DNA of 62,580 bases from Acidobacteriota bacterium. GTDB taxonomy: Bacteria; Actinomycetota; Acidimicrobiia; Acidimicrobiales; Ilumatobacteraceae. Below are positions 30,791 through 40,016 of this stretch, piece after piece. Made by a program: the position numbers and the translations under genes. Below the pieces are notes generated by a model. That model did no database searches and was not told the origin of the DNA. It saw nothing but the letters and a program-made list of their open reading frames with translations. The DNA lies in contig JAGWWV010000007.1 in NCBI GenBank assembly GCA_018970175.1, positions 1 to 62,580 on the forward strand, read 5' to 3'. Position 1 is the stretch's first letter, and each line of letters starts with the position of its first letter.

Positions 30791-30834
30791 TGTGTAATTA
30801 CCCGTTTTTCGGGTAATTACACACCGAGAACCCT
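30780..30834. repeat. Palindromic repeat element, copy 2 (serA-pyrF gap)
   Basis: Perfect inverted repeat: 25-base arms (30780-30804 and 30810-30834) around a five-T loop. Same as copy 1 at 10556-10610 apart from a paired substitution at position 16 of each arm. It fills the convergent gap between serA and pyrF, ending one base from the pyrF stop, so here it could fold in both transcripts and act as a two-way terminator or RNA stabiliser. There is no T-run beyond the stem, so it is not a standard intrinsic terminator. Confidence 0.93.
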
Positions 30835-30835
30835 T

Positions 30836-31630
30836 CTAGGGGAGGGTGGTGCGGGCTGCTTCGGCTGCCGCAGCAGCAAAGTCGTCGCCCGACGACGCGT
30901 ACAACACTGCCCGTGACGAGTTGATGACGAGCCCGAAGCCGTTGGACGCGCGACCGACATTCAGCACCGTCGCAGCGTCCCCGCCCTGTGCGCCGACACC
31001 CGGCACGAGCAACGGCATGTCGCCCACGATTGCTCGCACGCGGGCCAGTTCGTCGGGGTATGTCGCACCCACGACCAATCCGACTTCGCCCATCTGCGAC
31101 CACTCGTCGGCCGCTCGTTGTGCAACGTGCTCGTACAGCGGGCGACCATCGACCAGCCGTGACTGAAACGTGCCACTGCCGGCGTTCGAGGTTCGGCAGA
31201 GAACGATCACGCCGCGACCCGGTGCCGACAGGAACGGCTCGAGAGAGTCGGTGCCGAGATACGGATTCACCGTGACCGCGTCGGCGCCGTAGCGCTCGAA
31301 CGCCTCACGCGCGTACAGCTTCGCCGTGTCACCGATGTCGCCACGTTTGGCGTCGAGAATCAGCGGAATCTCAGGGTGTGCCGACCGAATGTGGGCGCAC
31401 ACGCGTTCAAGTTGCGTCTCGGCGCCGACGGCAGCGAAGTAGGCGATCTGCGGTTTGAAGGCGCACACATGCGGCGCGGTTGCATCGACGATCGCGATGC
31501 AGAAGTCGGCGATTGCATCGACCCGACCGGCCAGCGAACCGGGAAAGCGCGCGACGTCGGGATCGAGCCCGACGCACAACATCGAACCGGTGGTCGTCCA
31601 CCGGTGTTCAAGTTTTGCGAGAAAGCTCAC
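30836..31630 (-). CDS. pyrF: Orotidine 5'-phosphate decarboxylase (type 2)
   Basis: Last step of UMP synthesis. 264 residues, matching the longer type 2 family. N-terminal [13 protein letters not shown] and the catalytic [18 protein letters not shown] with the Asp-Lys-Asp network are clear; the phosphate-binding [12 protein letters not shown] is near the C-terminus. Overlaps the ferredoxin gene by 4 bases (ATGA), so it is the third gene of the leuA operon, away from other pyr genes. Confidence 0.96.
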   Translation of the reverse strand: MSFLAKLEHRWTTTGSMLCVGLDPDVARFPGSLAGRVDAIADFCIAIVDATAPHVCAFKPQIAYFAAVGAETQLERVCAHIRSAHPEIPLILDAKRGDIGDTAKLYAREAFERYGADAVTVNPYLGTDSLEPFLSAPGRGVIVLCRTSNAGSGTFQSRLVDGRPLYEHVAQRAADEWSQMGEVGLVVGATYPDELARVRAIVGDMPLLVPGVGAQGGDAATVLNVGRASNGFGLVINSSRAVLYASSGDDFAAAAAEAARTTLP

Positions 31631-31818
31631 TCTTCGATCGAAATGGCCGCAGTGGGGCAGAGTTCCGCTGCCTCACGTGCCTTGGCCTCGAGGTCGCCCG
31701 TGGGCTCCTCGACGAGGATGTAGAGATACCCGTCGGATCGGATCTCGAAGATCTCGGGTGCCACCTGTGTGCATGCCCCTGTCGAGGCGCACACGTCGAA
31801 GTCAACAACTACGCGCAT
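31627..31818 (-). CDS. Small ferredoxin, probably [3Fe-4S]
   Basis: 63 residues. Cluster ligands are DVCASTGAC (Cys-x5-Cys) and ELCPTAAI (single Cys-Pro); the missing cysteine in the first group, with an acidic N-terminal half, fits the [3Fe-4S] ferredoxins that in actinobacteria serve cytochromes P450, though a [4Fe-4S] form is possible. No P450 is nearby. It sits between leuA (9 bases upstream) and pyrF (4-base overlap) on the same transcript. Confidence 0.9.
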   Translation of the reverse strand: MRVVVDFDVCASTGACTQVAPEIFEIRSDGYLYILVEEPTGDLEAKAREAAELCPTAAISIEE

Positions 31819-31827
31819 GGTCCGAGA

Positions 31828-33624
<1,797 letters not shown>

Positions 33625-33657
33625 TTACGTAAGGAGGAGGCTCAGGAACTTCTTCAC
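33625..33657 (-). CDS. leuL: Leucine leader peptide
   Basis: Ten codons from GTG 33657: MKKFLSLLLT then TAA. Four leucine codons, three consecutive, are the leucine sensor: a ribosome stalled there for lack of Leu-tRNA would favour antitermination of leuA. Promoter seen upstream: -35 TTGCGG (revcomp 33689-33694), 17-base spacer, -10 TAGCAT (revcomp 33666-33671), eight bases before the GTG, so the peptide begins almost at the mRNA 5' end. Confidence 0.85.
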   Translation of the reverse strand: MKKFLSLLLT

Positions 33658-33665
33658 TGAACCCG

Positions 33666-33694
33666 ATGCTATCCCCGCCCGACGGTCACCGCAA
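33666..33694 (-). promoter_or_regulatory. leuA operon promoter
   Basis: Minus-strand -35 TTGCGG at 33694-33689 and -10 TAGCAT at 33671-33666, spacer 17 bases. It drives the leader peptide, attenuator and the leuA-ferredoxin-pyrF operon. It lies in the 225 bp between the hss stop and leuA, which otherwise holds only the attenuator parts. Confidence 0.65.
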
Positions 33695-33735
33695 TGGCGC
33701 ACGCCGGGCCGGGGGTGGTCGCTCGATAGATGGGC

Positions 33736-35190
33736 CTACACGAGGAAATTGCAGAACTGCCACGGGTCGCCGTGGTCGAGTTCTGCCCCTTCGTCACTGA
33801 CGTGCGGGAAGAGTGGCTTGCGCGTCGACAGCGGATCCCAGTCGATGGCTCCCGAGAACATGGTGCCGAGATACGGCGTTGCCATTTTCAGGATGCGGTC
33901 GTAGGGAAGGTCGTCGGGAACGCACAACCCACGTTCGGGCTCGTCGAACATCCACTGCACGGCTGCAATCACCGAGCATGCCACCTGAAGCGTCGTGGCG
34001 CTCTGGTGGGGCAGAATCGCGCGCGCCTCTTCGATCGAGAGACACGAACCGAACCACCACGACTTGTACGGGTGGCCCATCAAGAGCACGCCGAGCTCGT
34101 CCTTGCCGTGGTCAATTTCGTCGTTCAGGATGCGCTGCTTGGGCTGCATCTCCCAGTTGCGCCAGCGCAGTTCCTGCACACTCATGATGGCGGCGTCGGT
34201 GGGGCAGTAGGCGTAGTGCACGGTGGGTCGGTAGACCGCTTCGCACTTCTCGTCGTACACCGTCAGGTGTTCGCACATCGTGTACGCCTCGCCGTGACGA
34301 ATCACCATGCCGTGAATCTCCGACGACGGTACGCGGCTACGGACCAGAACCTCCATGCCGGGCTTGGCGATGCAGATCTGGTTGCGCGGACCGTTCTTTG
34401 TGTGCTGGTGCGCGTTGCGTGGCAGTTTCTTTTCGTGCGTGCCCCAGCCGAGCTCGGCCGGGGCGATGCCCTCTTCGTAGAAACCCTCGACGCTCCATGT
34501 GTTCACGAACTCGTTCGGAGCCTTCGGAACGAGGCTCGTCTGAGTGTCACGTTCGGCGATGTGAATCACCTTCGTACCGGTGAGCATTGCGAGATGGTTG
34601 AACTGCGATTCGGCGAGAGCCATTTCGATCGTTGTCTTCAATGCGCCCGCGCGACCGTCGCTGAGGAGGCGCGTCGAAATCTCGACCAACGCCTGCTTCA
34701 CGAAGTGCGACACCAAACCCGGGTTCGCGCCGTGTTCCACGACGGCGGTCGGGCCCGAGTTGCCACCCCAGCCGCGCACCATCGCCGCAAGCGACTGATG
34801 GCGAACGTACAGCGTGCGGTCGAGCGGGGGAGTCGACGCAAGATCCTCGTAGGGATTCCACAGTTCGACCGAGGTGTTGAGGTAGCGCACGCCGTGGTCG
34901 TGGCACCAACCGATGATCGTCGGCGCATCGATGTTCCACGCGAGGTCGAGAAGCATGTCGCCGGCCGACACGTGGTCGCCCAACACCTGGCCCATGTTCT
35001 CGGGCGTGATCTGCATCGTCTTGTACGTCACGCCCGCGGCGATCGAATCGGCCACGCGGTGGCGATTGTCGACGAAGTCGATGACGGTGATGGTCTTCGG
35101 GTCAACCTTGACGTCGCGGATCAACAGCGGCAGTGTCGCTTGTGTCACCGATCCGCAGCCGAGGAAGAGGACCCTCCCCGGGCGGGTCAC
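33736..35190 (-). CDS. hss: Homospermidine synthase
   Basis: 484 residues. N-terminal Rossmann fold RVLFLGCGSVTQATLPLL, then segments typical of bacterial HSS such as VELWNPYEDL, VVEHGANPGLVSHFVKQAL and PNEFVNTWSVEGFYEEG. It makes homospermidine from two putrescines (or putrescine and spermidine) with NAD+ in the cytoplasm. Related to saccharopine dehydrogenase but longer and matching HSS blocks. Its start overlaps a 60-residue ORF by 4 bases (ATGA). No putrescine-forming decarboxylase is in the window. Confidence 0.93.
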   Translation of the reverse strand: MTRPGRVLFLGCGSVTQATLPLLIRDVKVDPKTITVIDFVDNRHRVADSIAAGVTYKTMQITPENMGQVLGDHVSAGDMLLDLAWNIDAPTIIGWCHDHGVRYLNTSVELWNPYEDLASTPPLDRTLYVRHQSLAAMVRGWGGNSGPTAVVEHGANPGLVSHFVKQALVEISTRLLSDGRAGALKTTIEMALAESQFNHLAMLTGTKVIHIAERDTQTSLVPKAPNEFVNTWSVEGFYEEGIAPAELGWGTHEKKLPRNAHQHTKNGPRNQICIAKPGMEVLVRSRVPSSEIHGMVIRHGEAYTMCEHLTVYDEKCEAVYRPTVHYAYCPTDAAIMSVQELRWRNWEMQPKQRILNDEIDHGKDELGVLLMGHPYKSWWFGSCLSIEEARAILPHQSATTLQVACSVIAAVQWMFDEPERGLCVPDDLPYDRILKMATPYLGTMFSGAIDWDPLSTRKPLFPHVSDEGAELDHGDPWQFCNFLV

Positions 35191-35369
35191 TTCGCGGCCT
35201 CGACCGCGAGAAGTGCTGTCAGCTCGGCGTCGAAGTCCACGTTCTGCGGAAAGACGAACTGTTGCCAGTCGTACGCGATGCCTTTCACCGCCGTGGCGAT
35301 GTGAAGACCGGACAGTGCGAGCCCGACGAGAGTCGTGGCCTCTTGGTGGGTGCCGTTATGGACGGACAC
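35187..35369 (-). CDS. Small conserved-looking protein upstream of homospermidine synthase
   Basis: 60 residues from GTG 35369, preceded by a near-consensus ribosome binding site (aaggagg, six bases before the start). Sequence begins MSVHNGTHQEATTLVGLALSGLH, then AYDWQQFVFPQN and ends LLAVEAAK. Not a signal peptide or clear membrane helix. Overlap with hss implies coupled translation and perhaps a small partner or regulator of the enzyme. -10 TATGGT (revcomp 35469-35474) may be its promoter. Confidence 0.7.
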   Translation of the reverse strand: MSVHNGTHQEATTLVGLALSGLHIATAVKGIAYDWQQFVFPQNVDFDAELTALLAVEAAK

Positions 35370-35495
35370 GGATTACCTCCTTGTTCAGATCACACGAGGT
35401 GAAGAAGGGGCGGATACGTGGCGCTCTCCCTAGCGGTGCACACGTGCGGTGCAGTTCAAGCGCGTGAACCATAACGACGCAGTGCCACCGATGTC

Positions 35496-35519
35496 TACTA
35501 ACTGAGTCGTCAGTCAGTA
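35496..35519. promoter_or_regulatory. TetR-like inverted repeat between hss operon and helicase
   Basis: tactaactga, four-base spacer gtcg, tcagtcagta: 10 bp arms with one mismatch. The ACTGA/TCAGT pattern resembles operators of many TetR-family repressors. It is 19 bases upstream of the helicase -10 candidate TAGCCT (35539-35544) and 22 bases from the small-ORF -10 candidate, so it could control either side. No TetR gene is in the window. Confidence 0.45.
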
Positions 35520-35552
35520 ATTCGACCCCGCTCGCCGTTAGCCTGAGGCGAA

Positions 35553-36728
35553 GTGTCCAACACCACCCCCACCGCGTTCGCCGACCTCGGCGTGCCCGAC
35601 GACATCGATGCCGGCCTCGCCGCCGCCGGGTTCAACGCACCCTTCGCCATCCAGACCGAGGCCATCCCGGTGGCCCTGAAGGGCCACGACGTCTGTGGTC
35701 GCGCCCGCACCGGCAGCGGCAAGACCCTCGCCTTCGGAATTCCCACCCTCGCCCGAATCGACCGCAACGCCGCGCCGCGCAAGCCCCACGGACTGGTTCT
35801 CGTGCCGACGCGCGAGCTGGCCCTGCAGGTGGCCGAAGTGTTGGCACCCATTGCCAAGCACTGCGGTATGCGCGTCCTTGCCGTCTACGGCGGCGCCTCG
35901 CGCGACAAGCAGATCGACGAGCTGGAACGCGGTGTCGATCTGGTGGTCGCGACGCCGCTGCGCCTCATCGACCTCATCAAGGCCGGCGAAGTGGGTCTCG
36001 ACAAGATCACCGTCATCACCCTCGATGAAGCCGATCGCATGGCCGACGAGGGCTTCACCCCGCAGGTCGAATGGATCCTGCGGCACATCACGGCCGAGCA
36101 CCAGACCATGCTCTTTTCGGCCACGCTCGACGGCCAGGTGGGGCACCTCGTCAACCGGTACCTGAAGTCGCCCATCGAAGTGGCCGTCGACTCCGCCACC
36201 GAAACGGTCGGCACGATGCGGCACCTCTTCCTTGCCATCCACCGCCTCGACAAAGACAAGGTCATCGCGTCGATGGCGGCCGGAGCCGGGCAGACCGTCG
36301 TCTTCTGCGACACCAAGCGCCAGTGTGACCGTGTCGAGCGTGCCCTCCAGGACATCGGAGTCAAGGCGGCCGCCATTCACGGTGACCTCACACAGGTCGC
36401 ACGCGAAAAGGCTCTCAAGCGTTTCGAAGCGAACCAGATCAACGTCCTGGTCGCCACCGACGTCGCGGCGCGCGGCATCGACATCGATGACGTCTCGCTT
36501 GTCGTTCACTACGAACCGCCGATCGATGTGAAGGCGTACCTCCACCGCTCGGGTCGCACCGCCCGTGCCGGTCGCGACGGTTGGGCCGTCACGCTGGCCG
36601 AATACAACCAGCACACCACGTGTCGCATCATCCAGCGCGGTCTGCGCCTCGACATTCAGCCGCCGATCGAAGTCTTCTCGAACGATCCGCGCTTGAAAGA
36701 CCTCCGCAAGTTCTTCCCCGATTCCTGA
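35553..36728 (+). CDS. DEAD-box ATP-dependent RNA helicase (RhlE/CsdA-like)
   Basis: 391 residues: only the two RecA-like core domains without a long tail. Motif I ARTGSGKT, Ia PTRELALQ, II DEADRM, III SAT, V ARGIDIDD and VI HRSGRTARAGR are all present, with a Q motif near FAIQTEAIPVAL. Unwinds RNA duplexes in ribosome assembly, decay or cold adaptation. GTG start at 35553; TAGCCT lies eight bases upstream. Confidence 0.95.
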   Translation: MSNTTPTAFADLGVPDDIDAGLAAAGFNAPFAIQTEAIPVALKGHDVCGRARTGSGKTLAFGIPTLARIDRNAAPRKPHGLVLVPTRELALQVAEVLAPIAKHCGMRVLAVYGGASRDKQIDELERGVDLVVATPLRLIDLIKAGEVGLDKITVITLDEADRMADEGFTPQVEWILRHITAEHQTMLFSATLDGQVGHLVNRYLKSPIEVAVDSATETVGTMRHLFLAIHRLDKDKVIASMAAGAGQTVVFCDTKRQCDRVERALQDIGVKAAAIHGDLTQVAREKALKRFEANQINVLVATDVAARGIDIDDVSLVVHYEPPIDVKAYLHRSGRTARAGRDGWAVTLAEYNQHTTCRIIQRGLRLDIQPPIEVFSNDPRLKDLRKFFPDS

Positions 36729-36752
36729 CGCAATGGAGCCGAGAAACCTGTG

Positions 36753-36887
36753 ATGAAAGACGACTTGCACTCTGAATTCGAGCGCATGATCGCGCAGATC
36801 GACAAGAAGTTCCTCAACATGAAGATCTGGTTCCTCGTCACCGGTGCGGGCGTCGCTCTCGCGGTCGTCAACCTCTACAAGATGTAA
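36753..36887 (+). CDS. 44-residue membrane protein
   Basis: MKDDLHSEFERMIAQI, then DKKFLNMKIWFLVTGAGVAL and AVVNLYKM. Amphipathic N-terminal helix followed by one membrane helix (about 24-40). It lies 24 bases after the helicase and 10 before the lipoprotein gene. Too short for most gene finders; layout and codon use look real, function unknown. Related in style to small tail-anchored or holin-like peptides (inference). Confidence 0.5.
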   Translation: MKDDLHSEFERMIAQIDKKFLNMKIWFLVTGAGVALAVVNLYKM

Positions 36888-36897
36888 CGTTCGCCCG

Positions 36898-37401
36898 GTG
36901 AGTCACCGTGCGGGAATGGTCGTTGCCTTGCTTGCCGCAATCTCGCTGAGTGCCTGCGCGGAAGCCGGCACCGGAGAGACTTCCCCGACGAAGCCCACTG
37001 ACACGGTGCCCGAAACAACCACGACAACCGAACCCCCGACGTTCTGCGGTGTCGCGAAGGTCTACGCAACCGAGGTTCTCGACGCCCTCGAGAACGAATC
37101 GAACGCAGATGCGGAAAACTCGCCGATGAACACCCATGCGTTTTGGGATCGCTACAAGGAATTGCAGACCCAGATGCGTGACCTGGCCCCGGCCGAGATC
37201 CAGGCCGACGCCGATGTGGCCTACGAGTCGGCGATGGCTGCCTACGACTACATGGAGCAGTTCACCTTCTCGATGAAGCTCGCGGGCGAGGATCCGACGT
37301 TCGCCAACGACGAACGCTTCACCGGCGAAAAGTACCTGAAGGCGGGGGTCGCCTTCCAGGGTTACATCGACGAGAACTGCGACATTGAATTGACGAAGTA
37401 G
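36898..37401 (+). CDS. Lipoprotein of unknown function
   Basis: 167 residues from GTG 36898 (ATG 36916 is an alternative). Signal peptide MSHRAGMVVALLAAISLSAC with lipobox LSAC (Cys20), a Thr-rich linker (TVPETTTTTEPP) and a mostly helical domain with two more cysteines (FCGVAK and ENCDIE), likely a disulfide outside the membrane. No known family recognised. Such Thr-linker lipoproteins are typical of Acidimicrobiia envelopes. Confidence 0.82.
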   Translation: MSHRAGMVVALLAAISLSACAEAGTGETSPTKPTDTVPETTTTTEPPTFCGVAKVYATEVLDALENESNADAENSPMNTHAFWDRYKELQTQMRDLAPAEIQADADVAYESAMAAYDYMEQFTFSMKLAGEDPTFANDERFTGEKYLKAGVAFQGYIDENCDIELTK

Positions 37402-37406
37402 CCGGG

Positions 37407-38045
37407 TCAGGCCGCCTGAATGACCGCGACGGCCACGCGGAAACGCGCGAGCAGGGGTAGTGCCGCAGGAGCCCAGGTCTTCGATTCCAGGGCCTGGAGC
37501 AGGCTGCCGTACCACCAGTGCTGTTTGTCGCGCGGTGCATTGAAGTGGGCCCAGAACTCGGCGATGTCGCGACCCTCGGCGCGGCAACGCTGAATGTCGC
37601 GGGCCGTGGCTTCGCCGTTGTGCACCTTGTCGGCGAGCACGACCAACAGCGACGGAGTGCCGTTCGGTTTGTGGGTCAAACGGTCGAGGTACTTCACCTT
37701 GCGGTCGTACCAGTCGGCCAGACGCTGTTCGGCTGTCAGATCTTCGTTTCGCTTCCGGTCTGCATCGTCTGTGCAGTCGAGCACGATGTCGGCAACCGCT
37801 TTGCCGATCAACAGTTCCAGTCGGTCGTGTGTCATCGAGGTGTCTTCGATGGTGTCGTGCAACAACGCCGCCGCAGCCTGCACCTCGGTGCCACCGTGTT
37901 CGATGACCAGGGCCGAGACGCCCATCAGGTGGGCGATGTAGGGGGTGTCGTCGGTTTTCCTCGTTCCGTCGATGTGGCATGCACGCGCGAGGGCAAAGGC
38001 CGTATCGAGGTCGCTACTGGGAAACCAGCGAGGTTTGGACGTCAC
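37407..38045 (-). CDS. SpoT/MESH1-like HD-domain hydrolase
   Basis: 212 residues from GTG 38045. HD-domain signature YIAHLMGVSALVIEHGG and AAALLHDTIEDTS match the (p)ppGpp-hydrolase half of RelA/SpoT and stand-alone small alarmone hydrolases; VVLADKVHNGEAT is the conserved C-terminal ligand region (LxLADKxHN). No synthetase domain. It could degrade (p)ppGpp or another 3'-pyrophosphate nucleotide. It follows the toxin-antitoxin pair on the same strand, 49 bases from the toxin stop. Confidence 0.88.
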   Translation of the reverse strand: MTSKPRWFPSSDLDTAFALARACHIDGTRKTDDTPYIAHLMGVSALVIEHGGTEVQAAAALLHDTIEDTSMTHDRLELLIGKAVADIVLDCTDDADRKRNEDLTAEQRLADWYDRKVKYLDRLTHKPNGTPSLLVVLADKVHNGEATARDIQRCRAEGRDIAEFWAHFNAPRDKQHWWYGSLLQALESKTWAPAALPLLARFRVAVAVIQAA

Positions 38046-38094
38046 GGTCTCATTATCTCCAATGGGTGTAGCGGTATTCGGAAAATGGGTGTGT

Positions 38095-38457
38095 CTAGTC
38101 CCCGGTTTCCTTGGCACGCTTGTCCATCACCCGGTAGACCACGTTGTCTCTGCGATGGCCGACGGCCCAAATTTCAGCGATGTCGACGATTGCAGTCCCG
38201 CCGTCCTCCCACGTGACACGCCAAATGATCCGTAATTGGCGATTCTGGACCGCCAGTTTCCGAAAGCCCGCCAGTGCGCCGCGAAGTGGCTCGCCGACTT
38301 CTGGATTCCGCTGAATCATCTCGATTTTGGCCGCAACGATGAGAACCGCACTCGGATTGATCCGTTGAAGATCTCGAAGATCTTCGACGGCCCATTTGGT
38401 GAATCGAACCTCGACCCGTTCGGCGCGTGGATGCCGAGCGCTCTTGCGTGACGTCAC
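38095..38457 (-). CDS. RelE/ParE-superfamily toxin
   Basis: 120 residues. The fold pattern is RelE/HigB-like: VEVRFTKWAVEDLRDL, then LQRINPSAVLIV helices, VGEPLRGALAGFRKLAVQNRQLRIIW, and IVDIAEIWAVGHRRDNVVYR. Conserved basic residues in the sheet (RKLAVQNRQLRIIWRV) fit a ribosome-dependent mRNA interferase. Overlaps its antitoxin by 4 bases, antitoxin first: a type II system. Confidence 0.87.
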   Translation of the reverse strand: MTSRKSARHPRAERVEVRFTKWAVEDLRDLQRINPSAVLIVAAKIEMIQRNPEVGEPLRGALAGFRKLAVQNRQLRIIWRVTWEDGGTAIVDIAEIWAVGHRRDNVVYRVMDKRAKETGD

Positions 38458-38753
38458 GACGTGTGACTGGCGGAACGACCGATGCCAAATTCCGCGAGCA
38501 CGTCGTCGGCGCTGAAACGCTGGCCGTCATCGTCGGACATCCGCGACAGCACCAGTGCGGCATCGATGAGGTCCTCTTCCAACTGAGCAATTCGGTTGGC
38601 GCGGTGGACAGACATGACAACGGCAACGGGCTTGCCGTGGCGGGTGAGGACGATGTCGACGCCATTTTCGGCCTGGCGGGCGAGATCGGAGACTCCGCGC
38701 GTCGCAGCTTCTGTTATCGGGATCTTGCTGGATTGTGTGCGCTGCTTGGCCAT
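38454..38753 (-). CDS. Phd/YefM-type antitoxin
   Basis: 99 residues from ATG 38753. N-terminal PITEAATRGVSDLARQAENGVDIVLTRHGKPVAVVMSV is the Phd/YefM DNA-binding and dimer fold; the C-terminus (DVLAEFGIGRSAS) would wrap the toxin. The ATG has TATAGT (revcomp 38760-38765) exactly six bases before it, so the mRNA is probably leaderless. An operator-like palindrome covers this -10. Confidence 0.88.
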   Translation of the reverse strand: MAKQRTQSSKIPITEAATRGVSDLARQAENGVDIVLTRHGKPVAVVMSVHRANRIAQLEEDLIDAALVLSRMSDDDGQRFSADDVLAEFGIGRSASHTS

Positions 38754-38760
38754 GTCCAAA

Positions 38761-38780
38761 CTATACAGAAATCTGTGTAG
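38761..38780. promoter_or_regulatory. Operator-like palindrome shared by two divergent -10 boxes
   Basis: ctatacaga, two-base centre aa, tctgtgtag: 9 bp arms with one mismatch. It overlaps the antitoxin -10 (TATAGT, minus, 38760-38765) and the -10 of the divergent membrane-protein gene (TAGATT, plus, 38778-38783). Phd-family antitoxins bind such palindromes to repress their own operon, so the membrane gene may be under the same control. Confidence 0.65.
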
Positions 38781-38793
38781 ATTGGGCATTCGT

Positions 38794-39141
38794 ATGAGTG
38801 CATCCATGTTTGGCCCACCTCCACGACGGCTGACGAAGTTCAAGGCTCGGCAACGCGCCCTCTGGAGGCTCAAGTTCGAGGGATCGTTCGATCACTCGTT
38901 GTCAATTCCGTTCTCGCGATTCTCGACCCCAGCCTTTGTCGCCATCACGGCATCTACAGCCCTTGTGGTGGGAGGCGGCATCGGCTTGGGAGCGGTGGTC
39001 CTTGGACGGGCGATTCGTCATGAACCCGTTGCCTCTACGTCGAGGGAGTGCGCGAAAACCGTTGCAGCCGCCGGGCTACCGATTGCCGTTGCGATGACAG
39101 TGTTGATGTTCATCGCTTTGGCGTCGTTGCTCACAGCCTGA
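38794..39141 (+). CDS. Small membrane protein divergent from the toxin-antitoxin pair
   Basis: 115 residues from ATG 38794. A basic N-terminus (FGPPPRRLTKFKARQRALW), then two membrane helices (about 50-75, FVAITASTALVVGGGIGLGA, and 95-115, LPIAVAMTVLMFIALASLL). No family recognised. -10 TAGATT lies ten bases upstream and is covered by the antitoxin operator palindrome. It could be a third, membrane-acting member of the locus or simply a neighbour. Confidence 0.6.
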   Translation: MSASMFGPPPRRLTKFKARQRALWRLKFEGSFDHSLSIPFSRFSTPAFVAITASTALVVGGGIGLGAVVLGRAIRHEPVASTSRECAKTVAAAGLPIAVAMTVLMFIALASLLTA

Positions 39142-39205
39142 GCTCACGTGTCAGGCGAAGGGGAGACGCAGTTTCAGTTGACATCCAAGTGTCAAACTGT
39201 TCCCG

Positions 39206-39973
39206 ATGGAAGCCCCCTCGTATCTTTCGCCCTCCTCGATTGCGACGTATCGGGACTGTCCGCAGAAGTTCAAGCTCTCGCGGATTGACAAAATTCCACA
39301 GCCCCCTACGTGGGCCACTCACGTTGGTTCGTTCGTTCACGAAGTGCTCGAGCATCTCTACCAAGTCGATCCGGATAATCGCACCCATGACACGTTGAAG
39401 TCCCTGGCGGCCGATCGCTGGAGCGTCAGCGATTGGGAGCAGAAAGTCAATGCGCTAACCGAGCTGCCTGGGTCGATCAAGGATTTCAAAGTGCAGGCAT
39501 TCAAGTGCATGACCAACCTTTGGCATTTGGAAGATCCCCGCGAAACCGAACTCGATGGAATGGAACACGAGGTGACGGCCGAGGTCGAGGGCGTTGCCAT
39601 GAAGGGGTTCATCGACCGCTTCGTCTTTGGCGACAACGGGATCGTGATTTCCGACTACAAGACCGGGAAAATCCCCAACCCCAAGTTCACCTCCGAAGAC
39701 GACAAGTTCTTCCAGCTCTTGGCCTACGCCGCCATGATCGAAGCCGCGGATGAAGAGCCCACCGAACGGGTGCAGTTGCTTTATTTGGGTGTGCCGGTTT
39801 CGCACGAACTCGCCGTCACGCCGGTGAATCTTTCAATCGCCAAGGGAACCATCGTCGAAACCCGCGAGGGAATTGACGCCGCAGTGTCGAGGGGAGAATT
39901 TCCCTGCAACGTCACGAAGTTGTGTGATTGGTGCCACTACAAGACCACCGGCGACTGTCCGGCGTTTCAATAA
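39206..39973 (+). CDS. RecB-family PD-(D/E)xK nuclease with Fe-S cysteines
   Basis: 255 residues. Begins LSPSSIATYRDCPQKFKL; nuclease core is GFIDRFVFGDNGIVISDYKTGK (Asp, Asp, x, Lys) and FQLLAYAAM. Four cysteines (Cys18, Cys240, Cys243, Cys251, the last three in LCDWCHYKTTGDCP) match the [4Fe-4S] arrangement of AddB and Cas4 nucleases. There is no CRISPR array or cas gene nearby, and it stands 43 bases before recC on the same strand, so a stand-alone DNA repair or recombination nuclease is likely. Confidence 0.9.
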   Translation: MEAPSYLSPSSIATYRDCPQKFKLSRIDKIPQPPTWATHVGSFVHEVLEHLYQVDPDNRTHDTLKSLAADRWSVSDWEQKVNALTELPGSIKDFKVQAFKCMTNLWHLEDPRETELDGMEHEVTAEVEGVAMKGFIDRFVFGDNGIVISDYKTGKIPNPKFTSEDDKFFQLLAYAAMIEAADEEPTERVQLLYLGVPVSHELAVTPVNLSIAKGTIVETREGIDAAVSRGEFPCNVTKLCDWCHYKTTGDCPAFQ

Positions 39974-40016
39974 GCGCGGGACCGGCGCGCAGACACCCGC
40001 TCACTAACTTGGGGTC

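Noticed and set aside
30780-30834. Palindrome copy 2 as a simple intrinsic terminator
   Set aside because: No T-run follows either stem on either strand, and an almost identical copy sits inside a coding sequence; terminator action may be a side effect only.
33730-35304. 524-codon plus-strand frame opposite homospermidine synthase
   Set aside because: Antisense shadow; the hss frame has clear family motifs and a ribosome binding site with coupled start.
35538-36770. 410-codon minus-strand frame opposite the DEAD-box helicase
   Set aside because: Shadow of a gene with all helicase motifs.
39206-39973. Nuclease as Cas4
   Set aside because: No cas1/cas2 or array in the window; context is recCBD.
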